NCBI GenBank assembly: GCA_002317575.1
Contig: DCIH01000070.1
Location: 26,841-41,445, forward strand
Direction of reading: 5' to 3'
Source of the DNA: Verrucomicrobia bacterium UBA1731
GTDB lineage: Bacteria > Verrucomicrobiota > Kiritimatiellia > RFP12 > UBA1067
Length of the DNA: 14,605 nucleotides
A program made the position numbers and the translations under genes. The notes under the pieces were generated by a model, which ran no database searches, was not told the DNA's origin, and worked only from the letters and a program-made list of their open reading frames with translations. Shown in pieces: positions 7,751 through 14,395 of the stretch (positions within the stretch are counted from its first letter, which is position 1; each line of letters starts with the position of its first letter).

Positions 7751-8158
7751 CTATACGCCAATTAGTTCACAAAACCGAGCTGCGGAAATCACAAGGGGAC
7801 TCGCAGGGTAGTGTCGAGCATTGCCCGTCACCAGCTTCGCGTCGTCGTCAGCGTGCGAAAGGACTACTTCATAAAACACTCGATCGTCTTCGTCGGGGAA
7901 CGTCTCTTTTGATGGCACGGGATCGGCGAAAAGCCCAAGTTCCCTGATCTTTTCAATCAAGGCTTCCACGACGGCAGAAGAAATGCCGAATCGTCCACGC
8001 GACAGAACTTCTTGATACTCGAACAGGATCGCGTCATTGTAGAGCGGCACGAACAGTCCGGAGCCCATCGCCCGCACAACACGAAGTGTCGCCGCGTCAT
8101 CATGCCGTGTCAGAAAAGACGAGACGAAAACATTGGTATCAATTACTGCATAAATCAT
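7751..8158 (-). CDS. PIN-domain toxin (putative ribonuclease) of a type II toxin-antitoxin pair
   Basis: The 135-residue protein belongs to the PIN-domain toxin group (COG1569-like), predicted magnesium-dependent RNases that cut RNA when released from their antitoxin. It begins MIYAVIDTNVFVSSFL, with D7 the first metal ligand. E47 and E50 lie in LFEYQEVLSR, and a cluster of acidic residues lies in PDEDDRVFYEV (D89-D92). ADDDAKLVTGNARHY (D104-D106) supplies the distal aspartates and the typical V-T-G-N strand. Length and motif order match intact family members. Its ATG lies 6 nt downstream of the antitoxin stop, so the two are probably translationally coupled. G+C is visibly lower than in the flanking glycosidase genes, which suggests horizontal acquisition. 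Target RNA is unknown. Confidence 0.92.
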   Translation of the reverse strand: MIYAVIDTNVFVSSFLTRHDDAATLRVVRAMGSGLFVPLYNDAILFEYQEVLSRGRFGISSAVVEALIEKIRELGLFADPVPSKETFPDEDDRVFYEVVLSHADDDAKLVTGNARHYPASPLVISAARFCELIGV

Positions 8159-8164
8159 GACGGC

Positions 8165-8473
8165 TCACTTCGCCACCGGACGGGATTTCCGAGCACGGCG
8201 ACAGGCCGTAATCTCGGCCTCAACGTCCTCCTCGGTCAATCCGCTTGCCGCCGCCTGCGCACGGGCCATGTCAAAAAGAGCATCAAATGGCTTCCGTCTC
8301 AATTCCGCCGCCGGAAGGACTGTCTCAAAAGGAATGCCACCCACCATCAGGGTGCGTTTGAAAAACATGCGAATCGCAGTGGAAAGGTCAATTCCCATTG
8401 CATCATAGATAGCCGCAACCGAATCTTTCAGTTTGGCATCCATCCGCGCCTGCACAAGCGCCTGAGCGTACAT
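8165..8473 (-). CDS. RelB/DinJ-family antitoxin
   Basis: The 102-residue protein pairs with the PIN toxin just downstream. Residues 5-50 form a ribbon-helix-helix DNA-binding domain: ALVQARMDAKLKDSVAAIYD, then an MGIDLSTAIRMFFKR helix and the GIPF turn that marks the RelB/DinJ group. The C-terminal part contains GLTEEDVEAEITACRRARK, a helix likely to bind and block the toxin. The start at 8473 is chosen because AGGAGG lies 6 nt upstream. The frame stays open upstream to 8584 but that leader is low in coding character. Antitoxins of this family usually repress their own promoter with the toxin as co-repressor. RelB/DinJ proteins more often accompany RelE/YafQ toxins, but pairing with PIN proteins is known. 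Confidence 0.9.
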   Translation of the reverse strand: MYAQALVQARMDAKLKDSVAAIYDAMGIDLSTAIRMFFKRTLMVGGIPFETVLPAAELRRKPFDALFDMARAQAAASGLTEEDVEAEITACRRARKSRPVAK

Positions 8474-8517
8474 ACAAAACCTCCTGAATGTAATTCCAAT
8501 AAATGACAACAGCTGAT

Positions 8518-8546
8518 ATTGTACAGGATCATCAGCCGCTACGCAA
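8518..8546 (-). promoter_or_regulatory. Promoter of the toxin-antitoxin operon
   Basis: On the minus strand TTGCGT (8541-8546) and TACAAT (8518-8523) are 17 bp apart, about 45 bp upstream of the antitoxin ATG. Next to the -10 box, ACAA (8506-8509) and TTGT (8519-8522) on the plus strand form a short inverted repeat around CAGCTG, a possible antitoxin operator. The operator suggestion is weak. Confidence 0.55.
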
Positions 8547-8590
8547 CCCAGATAATGCCGTCCACCGCCGCGACGAAAAACCAACTGGGT

Positions 8591-10489
8591 TCAGTCTGCC
8601 GTCTTGCCCGTGTAGAGCGTGTACGCCATCAGGAGACGTCCGTCCCGCGTGGCGATCACGTCCCCTTCGCTGTTGCGCGTCGCGGTCGGCGTCTTCGGAA
8701 TATCCAAGAGACTCCGCGGACCGCGACAGATCGTGACGTCATCCGCCCCCAGGAGTTTCTTCAGCGCGAGGCGGACGCCGGAGACGGCGGCCGGGGTCTT
8801 CCGGTCGCTCCGGACGAAGTCCGTGAAGAACGTGCGCGCGAAGAGCGGATCGTCCTGCGCCATCGCATAGCCGAACGCGCCGGCCGCGAGGGGCGAGAGC
8901 TCGCCGTCGTGGTTCGGCTTGACGGCGCCGGTGCGTCCCCAACCGACGTAATACTGATACGACGCGCAGAGCCGGCGCGCGATCGCGGCGGCGTGCGGCG
9001 TTTCGCCGCGGAGAACGGCGAGCGCCGATCCCCAGACGTCCTCGACGAGCGGATCGTCCGTGACGTAGAGCCGCTTCTCCGCGCTCCAGCGCGCGGCGGA
9101 CGGCGTCGGATGCGCCGCTTCCCACTGCGCGTAGGCCGCGTCGTCGCCGGGCTGCTTCGCGAGGGCCTCCGCCGCTTCGGCGAAGGTGAGCGTGCGGTCG
9201 TTCGGATCGGGACGGAAGACGTTCCTGACGCCCGTCCCGCCCTTCACGACGACCTCGCCCTTCGAGCGCGTGACGAGATGCGGCGCGGCGAAGCCCTCGA
9301 GCGTCACGTTCTCGAGCGTGAGACGCCCGAAGTTGTAGGCCGACAGGAGTTCGGCCTCCCCGCAGCCCGGCGCGGCGACGACCTTGCAGTCGCGCAGCGT
9401 GAAGTCGAGGGGACGCGCCTCGTCGCCGTAGATGGCGATCGGCTTCTCGACGCCGGTGAACGTGCAGCGCTCGAAAGCGATCGACTCGAGCGGATGCCGG
9501 CAGCACCACATGTTGCGTCCGTCGTAGTCGAACGAGAAGATCTGCCGCGGACGGTCGAAGACGCAGTCGCGGAAGACGATGTCGCGCTGGGGACGGTCAA
9601 TCGTCCAGCGCGCGTCGCAGTAGTAGATGACGCCCGCGTAGATGCCGTGCTTGCAGCCCTCGCCCGCCGTCACGCCGGCGCGCTTGAGTTCGGGGGAGAG
9701 TCCGTAGCGGTGGCCGAAGGACGAGGGATGGACGACCCGGCAACGCTCGAAGAGGATGTCCGCCCCGCCGATGCGCACGGCCTGGCAGGACGAGTCGAGG
9801 ATGCAGTCGCGGATGCGGCAGCGGTAGTTGGCGAAGCCCGCGACGCAGTCGTCGCCGGTCCTGAGTTCGCAGCGCTCCACGGTCACGTCCGTCGAGGCGT
9901 GGAAGTCGACCGCGTCGTGTCCGCCGAAGACGCGCACGTCCGAAAGACGCACGTCCGCACAACGGAAGATCGCATGCGCCCAGTTGGCGCTGTCCCTGAC
10001 GGTGTAGCCGCGGAGCGTCACGTTCGTGCAGCCGATGAACATGAGCGCATGGGGACCGCGGTAGTTCTCCTCGCCGCGCGGGTCGAAGACGTTCGATCCG
10101 TCGATGCACGAGTGTCGTCCGCCGACGATGCCGACGTCCCGTGCGCCGTCCGCCCGCACGAGCGCGCGGTACCAGCGGTTCGTGCCGGGATAGTTCTCGG
10201 GATCGAAGTCGCCCTTCAGCACCGCGCCGTCCGCGAGACGGAGCGTCACGCCGCTCCTGAGGACGAGCCCGCCCGTGCGGTAGCACCCCTCCGGCACGGT
10301 CACCGTGCCGCCGCCTGCCTTCGCCGCCGCATCGATGGCCGCCTGAATCGCCGGCGTCTGCAGAAGGTCCGACTCGACGGCGCCGAACGCACGGATATCA
10401 AAGTCCCTCGCCGAGGCCGACGCCGCCCCCTGTGCTTTCTCGGGAACCGGCAAAAGCGAAAGCGCACTGGCGAACAGAAGAGTCAGCAT
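8591..10489 (-). CDS. Secreted right-handed beta-helix protein, GH28-like, with truncated sialidase-like tail
   Basis: The 632-residue exported protein (signal MLTLLFASALSLLPVPEKAQ) starts at an ATG with AAGGAGA 5-7 nt upstream. Residues 28-100 match the polygalacturonase entry region: FDIRAFGAV, QAAIDAAAKAGGGTVTVPEG and GVTLRLADGAVLKGDF. Parallel-helix coils follow to about 427. GH28 aspartate positions appear as GHDAVDF (D192, D195) and GDDCVAG (D213, D214). The usual G-H-G and R-I-K are not conserved, although AVRIGG is nearby, so this is a divergent GH28-like enzyme probably acting on galacturonate-type linkages. About 430-590 is a helical region I do not recognise. The last 30 residues (ATRNSEGDVIATRDGRLLMA, then YTLYTGKTAD) look like the first strand of a BNR/sialidase domain that stops abruptly. 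The gene ends 45 bp before the toxin-antitoxin promoter. Confidence 0.8.
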   Translation of the reverse strand: MLTLLFASALSLLPVPEKAQGAASASARDFDIRAFGAVESDLLQTPAIQAAIDAAAKAGGGTVTVPEGCYRTGGLVLRSGVTLRLADGAVLKGDFDPENYPGTNRWYRALVRADGARDVGIVGGRHSCIDGSNVFDPRGEENYRGPHALMFIGCTNVTLRGYTVRDSANWAHAIFRCADVRLSDVRVFGGHDAVDFHASTDVTVERCELRTGDDCVAGFANYRCRIRDCILDSSCQAVRIGGADILFERCRVVHPSSFGHRYGLSPELKRAGVTAGEGCKHGIYAGVIYYCDARWTIDRPQRDIVFRDCVFDRPRQIFSFDYDGRNMWCCRHPLESIAFERCTFTGVEKPIAIYGDEARPLDFTLRDCKVVAAPGCGEAELLSAYNFGRLTLENVTLEGFAAPHLVTRSKGEVVVKGGTGVRNVFRPDPNDRTLTFAEAAEALAKQPGDDAAYAQWEAAHPTPSAARWSAEKRLYVTDDPLVEDVWGSALAVLRGETPHAAAIARRLCASYQYYVGWGRTGAVKPNHDGELSPLAAGAFGYAMAQDDPLFARTFFTDFVRSDRKTPAAVSGVRLALKKLLGADDVTICRGPRSLLDIPKTPTATRNSEGDVIATRDGRLLMAYTLYTGKTAD

Positions 10490-10499
10490 ACATTTCTCC

Positions 10500-10643
10500 T
10501 TAAAACGGCCTTGGACTTGCCCCGTTTTCGGCAAGAGCGTTGCCGGATAAGAAACCGTTCGGGGCCGGGTTCGGGCGCGGGACGCGCCCGGGTACGCAAC
10601 GAGGGGGCGCGGCAAAAAGTACCGGCAGAATCAGTTTCTTCAC
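10500..10643 (-). CDS. Small ORF with signal-peptide-like start, possible remnant
   Basis: A GTG at 10643 follows GGAG with good spacing. That GGAG overlaps the stop of the preceding gene, so translational coupling is possible. The 47-codon product begins VKKLILPVLFAAPP, like a signal peptide. It continues with a proline- and arginine-rich segment (PRPNPAPNGFLSGNALAENG) lacking any recognised domain. It may be a secreted peptide or the decayed 5' end of an exported protein. A strong hairpin lies inside it. Confidence 0.3.
   Translation of the reverse strand: MKKLILPVLFAAPPRCVPGRVPRPNPAPNGFLSGNALAENGASPRPF
10572..10590. repeat. Perfect 8-bp inverted repeat with 3-nt loop
   Basis: CGGGCGCG (10572-10579), GGA loop, CGCGCCCG (10583-10590). 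It lies in the 159-bp spacer between two leftward genes. In the minus-strand transcript it is not followed by a U-run, so it is not a standard terminator. It may be a pause, attenuation or mRNA-stabilising hairpin. Confidence 0.6.
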
Positions 10644-10648
10644 CGGCT

Positions 10649-12760
10649 TCACTCCGCGTTCAGTTTCTCGTCCTTGTCGAGCTTCACCGACTCGATGATG
10701 CGGAACTCGCCGGGACCGAGGGTCACGAACTCCTTGTCGCCGAACGGCTGGAGAACGCACTTGCGCGCGTGCTCGTAGTCGAGGTTGAGGAGATAGATCT
10801 TGCCTTCGTCCGGGAAGTACGAACAGACGATCCAGTCGCAGTCGGCGTCCGGATTCTCGAAATCGGGGCCGGTGATGAACACGTTGCCGCGTCCGAGCTT
10901 CGCGCAGTAGCGGTAGAGGTAGCCGACCATGCCGACCTCGTTCTCCTCCGCGCCGGGACCGACGTCCATGTTCGCGACGGACGGATAGGCCCACCAGTTC
11001 ATGAAGAAGACCTCGCCCTTGCCGTTCCTGCAGCGGATGATGAACGGCTCGCGCTCCTCGTCGTCGACGGCGAGATCCTCAAAGTTCTCTTTCGGGGCGA
11101 CGTACTCGAGCACGCCGAGGGGCATGTTCATGTAGCCGAAGCGGCGGCGCGCGACGAAGCCGAGGCAGTTCGGCGCGGTCGAGGGACCCGTCGCCCAATA
11201 GCGGCGCGGCGTCTTGCCGACCACCTTGAAGCCGCAGAGCGCCGTCAGGTCGCCGCCGTTGATCAACCCCTCGACCGTGGGCGCGGTGTAGTTGCGCGCG
11301 TCGTCCGTCGAGAGGTGGCAGAGACCGATCACGAGCTTGCCGCCGCCCTTCACGTAGTCGCACAGCACCTTGTACTGCTTCGGCGTGCAGGTGTTCCAGC
11401 CCGAGAACATCAGGACCTTGTAGTTCCTCAGGAGATGCTCCGCCGTCATGTTGTCGCAGGCGAAGGACGCGACGTCGCAGAGGCCGTAGGGCGTCCCCGA
11501 AAAGAGGATGTTCTTGTTGGGACGGAACATCGGCGGCATTGGCATCACGGCCTTGCGGACGGTGTTCCAGCTCCGTTCGGGATCGCCGTGCCGCCAGTTC
11601 GGGTTCTTCTCCGCAAGGCCGAAGGCGCAGGCGACGGCGTCGGCCGCGACGCATTCGTACGAGCCGAGGTCGAGATTGCCCTTCGCGAGCGCCCAGGTCG
11701 TCTCGGGCTGTCCCTTCGGCGCGGGATGCGCCTTGCAGAACGCCGTGAAGTCCGAGATGATCCTGCGGTACTTGACGGCGACGGGCGAACGCTCGTCGAG
11801 ATACGCCCATTTCTTCTTCGCCTCGTCCAGAACGGGCTCGACGTACTTCTTGCGCCACCCGGGCTCGCGCGCCGACGAAATCTTCGGGGCCGTGATCGGC
11901 ATTCGCGACATCGGCGAATCCTCGCAGAGGTTGCTCTGCAGCTGCCAGGCGCCGGACTCGTTCAGGATCAGCTTCGCGCCCGTCATGTACTTCAAGTAGA
12001 ACGCCGTCTCCAGCGACCGCATCTTGTAGGGATTCTTGTGTGGCAGCCAGCTGTACCACTCGTGGGCTATGTGCGAACCCCAAAGCGGCAGGTCGTATTG
12101 GCGGTAGAGACCGCGCTCCAGGGCGGAAAAGAGGACGAAGTCCCCGAGCTTGTCCTCGGTGCAGGGAATTTCGACGCCGGCGGCGACCTCGTAGTCGAGC
12201 GTGAAGTTGGCCGACGTCGCCATCACGTTCTCCCAGCCCGCCTTGTGGAGTTCCTTCACATGCCGGCGGACGCGCCCCACGTAGTTCGACGCCAGCGCCG
12301 AGAGCGTGGCGCCGCGCCCCGTCCAGTCGTCCCAGATGCCGAACTCGAAGCGCTCGCCGAAGTCGTAGCCGAGGAAGCGCGGCCCCTTCATGCCCTGCAC
12401 CCGCGCCGGGACGCCGTTCGACGCCTGGGAGTAGATGCACATCGTGTAGAGGCCACGCTCCTTCGCCTTGCGGACGTTCTCGACGAGCAGTTCGTTCGAC
12501 TGCCAGAACTGGAGCGTGTTTCCGACGCCCTCCTTCACGCACAAATCGACGACCTGATCGTACGTCGGCGTCGGCGGCACCCAGTAGGTGAAACAAAAGC
12601 CGGTTCCGATCATCGTCCCCGACGGTTCGTAGACGCCCGTTCCGATGTAGACGCCCGTGTCCTCGGGAACCGGAATTTTGGCCGTCCCGCCGCGCGTCGT
12701 CCCGGCGGCAAAGCAGGCGGCCACGATTGCCGCGCGCATGATCGAAATCGCCTTAGCCAC
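10649..12760 (-). CDS. Large secreted protein with glycosidase-like and amidotransferase-like domains, family unrecognised
   Basis: The 703-residue product starts at a GTG with GGAAGGGG 8 nt upstream and has an export signal (AISIMRAAIVAACFAAG). The first two thirds look like an alpha/beta barrel. It has TGFCFTYWVPPTPTYDQVVD near the start, LGYDFGERFEFGIWDDW (about 130-146), WGSHIAHEWYSW with candidate acid E234, and KLILNESGAW with E268. About 447-510 is a Rossmann-like segment, NYKVLMFSGWNTCTPKQYKV followed by KGGGKLVIG. It resembles the glutamine-amidotransferase-fold trimerisation domain of GH42 beta-galactosidases, without an obvious catalytic Cys-His-Glu set. The C-terminus is a beta-sandwich (KIYLLNLDYEHA, LGPGEFRIIES). 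Order and size fit a GH42-like architecture, but I cannot place it in a named family. It sits between the PHP and GH28-like genes, which supports a role in glycan breakdown. Confidence 0.65.
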   Translation of the reverse strand: MAKAISIMRAAIVAACFAAGTTRGGTAKIPVPEDTGVYIGTGVYEPSGTMIGTGFCFTYWVPPTPTYDQVVDLCVKEGVGNTLQFWQSNELLVENVRKAKERGLYTMCIYSQASNGVPARVQGMKGPRFLGYDFGERFEFGIWDDWTGRGATLSALASNYVGRVRRHVKELHKAGWENVMATSANFTLDYEVAAGVEIPCTEDKLGDFVLFSALERGLYRQYDLPLWGSHIAHEWYSWLPHKNPYKMRSLETAFYLKYMTGAKLILNESGAWQLQSNLCEDSPMSRMPITAPKISSAREPGWRKKYVEPVLDEAKKKWAYLDERSPVAVKYRRIISDFTAFCKAHPAPKGQPETTWALAKGNLDLGSYECVAADAVACAFGLAEKNPNWRHGDPERSWNTVRKAVMPMPPMFRPNKNILFSGTPYGLCDVASFACDNMTAEHLLRNYKVLMFSGWNTCTPKQYKVLCDYVKGGGKLVIGLCHLSTDDARNYTAPTVEGLINGGDLTALCGFKVVGKTPRRYWATGPSTAPNCLGFVARRRFGYMNMPLGVLEYVAPKENFEDLAVDDEEREPFIIRCRNGKGEVFFMNWWAYPSVANMDVGPGAEENEVGMVGYLYRYCAKLGRGNVFITGPDFENPDADCDWIVCSYFPDEGKIYLLNLDYEHARKCVLQPFGDKEFVTLGPGEFRIIESVKLDKDEKLNAE

Positions 12761-12854
12761 AGTAAACACCCCTTCCGCCGATGCACCTTCTCGTTGCCGC
12801 AATCATGTCGAAAACCTGACGAAGGAAGTCCTTGGCCAAGCGGTCCTCGCTTTC

Positions 12855-14192
12855 CTACCGTGCCACCGGCTGCACCCAGGCGCACTGCATTTTCGGATAG
12901 TGGGGCGTGCGGTTGACCGACGGGCGGTCCGAAACCACGACCGCGCGCACGTACAGGTCGTCGGCGGACATCGTGTAGGACCCGACCGGTCCGTCGACCG
13001 TCTTGACCGTGCGGCCGATCGTTTCGTTGACGACCGGCAGGAGACGGAAGTAATCCTCCTTCTGCACCGCCCGGACGCGCTGCTCGACGATCGACCGGTC
13101 GAAGTTCCGCTTCGTCGCGATGAAGTCGACGTGCAGCTTCTCGCCCTCCCGCGGCTTCGCCTTCACCGAAAGCGTGCGGGTCGCCGCGTCGAATCCGAAG
13201 TCCTCGAGTTCCACGCCGCAGGACGAGTAGAAATCGCCGCGGACGATCGCCTGCGAAAGGTTGTCCGCCGTGAGTTCCCCCGGACAGTCCACGCAGACCC
13301 AGCCGCCTTCGAGCCCGCAACCGAGATAGCGGCCCTGCTCTTCATAGGTGTGCGCATCGTCCGTCGCCGTGCCGTAGACGAGACTGCCGCCGTTCGCGAG
13401 ACGGTGCGCCAGCACGAAGTCCCACGCCCGCTCGATGTCGAGCTCCACTGGCGCCTGGTCCGCGCCGCTGTTGCAGACCTCCCACAGCGTCAGTTCCGGC
13501 AGGTCGAGCATCACGCGCGGATCGACGTCCCAGCGCGACCAGAACGGATGGTTCATCATGATGAAGCTGCGGTTGTCCGGCTTCGCGTGCCGGAGATACT
13601 CCTCGCGGATGATGCGCGCGCTCTTCGCCACGCCCTCCCGCGTCAGATCGCCCACGCCCTCGCCCTCGTTGTAATGCTTGAGTTCCTCGTCGACGTTGAA
13701 GACGTTCATGTGGCAGCCGCGCGCCGCCTCCATGCCCGGAACGACCAGGAACCTGTCCGGCTCGTTGAACTGCCGCGCCAGCTCGGCATGCGCCTTGAGC
13801 CGCGCATACCGGCGGACGTTGAACTTACGCGTCTCGATCGTGCCGGGCGCGAGCTTCTCGGCCTGCGCCACCATCGCCTCGGTCAACCGGCCCGGCCAGG
13901 GCCCCTGCTCCTTCTCGATCTGGACCCAGTGGTCCGTCGCGGCCTGGAAGACCTCGTGGTCGGACAGGCAGACGAACTCGAAACCCGCGGCCCGGTAGAG
14001 CGCGAGCGCCGCCTCCGGCAGCGCGTGGCCGTCGGACCACGCCGTATGGCTGTGGAGCTGTCCCTTGCGCCAGCGCCGCGTCTTCCGCGCGCCGGTCGCA
14101 GACCCGAGCCCCGCACACCCTGCCAGCGAAAACGCCGCAGCCGCACCAAGAAATCCCCTGCGAGACGTCCGCATCATGTCACCGTTCGTCAT
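12855..14192 (-). CDS. Tat-exported PHP-domain metallohydrolase, CehA/McbA-like, predicted lipoprotein
   Basis: The 445-residue product is predicted to be a metal-dependent hydrolase of the PHP superfamily. The N-terminus has a twin-arginine signal TSRRGFLGAAAAFSLAGC with R11-R12 and lipobox cysteine C26, so it is exported folded and probably lipid-anchored. Metal-binding motifs appear in order: GQLHSHTAWSDG (H47, H49, D54), LSDHE (H79), PGMEA (E155), CHMN (H161), MNHP (H215) and TATDDAH (D279, H281). A beta-rich C-terminal domain follows from about 330. CehA/McbA relatives include carbaryl-type ester hydrolases and many uncharacterised proteins, so the substrate here is open: a phosphoester, ester or glycan linkage. 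The ATG at 14192 has GGAG 5 nt upstream. A later ATG pair (14177/14174) is also possible. First gene of the leftward cluster, with its own promoter. Confidence 0.9.
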   Translation of the reverse strand: MTNGDMMRTSRRGFLGAAAAFSLAGCAGLGSATGARKTRRWRKGQLHSHTAWSDGHALPEAALALYRAAGFEFVCLSDHEVFQAATDHWVQIEKEQGPWPGRLTEAMVAQAEKLAPGTIETRKFNVRRYARLKAHAELARQFNEPDRFLVVPGMEAARGCHMNVFNVDEELKHYNEGEGVGDLTREGVAKSARIIREEYLRHAKPDNRSFIMMNHPFWSRWDVDPRVMLDLPELTLWEVCNSGADQAPVELDIERAWDFVLAHRLANGGSLVYGTATDDAHTYEEQGRYLGCGLEGGWVCVDCPGELTADNLSQAIVRGDFYSSCGVELEDFGFDAATRTLSVKAKPREGEKLHVDFIATKRNFDRSIVEQRVRAVQKEDYFRLLPVVNETIGRTVKTVDGPVGSYTMSADDLYVRAVVVSDRPSVNRTPHYPKMQCAWVQPVAR

Positions 14193-14227
14193 CTCTGCTC
14201 CAATGCTTTGTGTTTGTAATGGCGAAA

Positions 14228-14256
14228 ATTCTACCATTTGTGAACCGCCAGGTCAA
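14228..14256 (-). promoter_or_regulatory. Promoter of the PHP gene and right half of the cluster
   Basis: On the minus strand TTGACC (14251-14256) and TAGAAT (14228-14233) are separated by exactly 17 bp, with TGG before the -10 giving an extended -10. Transcription would start near 14221, about 30 nt before the ATG at 14192. This is the best-formed promoter in the window. Confidence 0.75.
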
Positions 14257-14266
14257 TTTTCGAACC

Positions 14267-14312
14267 GATTCCCGGGGTCTGTCCCCATTCCGGATTCCCG
14301 GGGTCTGTCCCC
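14267..14312. repeat. Pair of identical 20-bp REP-like repeats
   Basis: GATTCCCGGGGTCTGTCCCC occurs at 14267-14286 and again at 14293-14312, separated by 6 bp. Each contains GGGG-TCTGT-CCCC, which can fold as a short hairpin. G-run/C-run elements of this type resemble the REP sequences mobilised by RAYT (TnpA-REP) transposases in other bacteria. They lie between the divergent PHP and purE promoters. Confidence 0.8.
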
Positions 14313-14335
14313 GTGTAACCTCCAAAACCGATCTG

Positions 14336-14344
14336 TGGTATAAT
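14336..14344 (+). promoter_or_regulatory. Extended -10 promoter of purE
   Basis: TGG-TATAAT is a perfect -10 hexamer with an extended TG. No recognisable -35 lies 16-18 bp upstream, where the second REP-like repeat ends. Transcription would begin near 14351, about 45 nt before the purE ATG. No PurR-like palindrome or purine riboswitch was seen. Confidence 0.65.
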
Positions 14345-14395
14345 GGGCGGAAATTTCACGACACAACAGCGCAACAGCGAACAGGAGAAAACGAC

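Noticed and set aside
12761..12854. Open reading continuing past the PHP stop (EDRLAKDFLRQVFDMIAATR)
   Set aside because: It looks mildly coding-like, but the PHP C-terminus appears complete and the frame ends after 33 codons. There was too little to call a relic.
8519..12916. Very long open frame (1465 codons) on the plus strand
   Set aside because: It lies opposite the GH28-like and 703-residue genes, is extremely Arg/Val/Ala/Asp-rich, lacks domains and has no ribosome site. It is an antisense artefact of strong third-position G+C bias.
12657..14219. 520-codon plus-strand open frame
   Set aside because: Antisense to the PHP gene, whose motifs are unambiguous; the plus-strand product has no domain.
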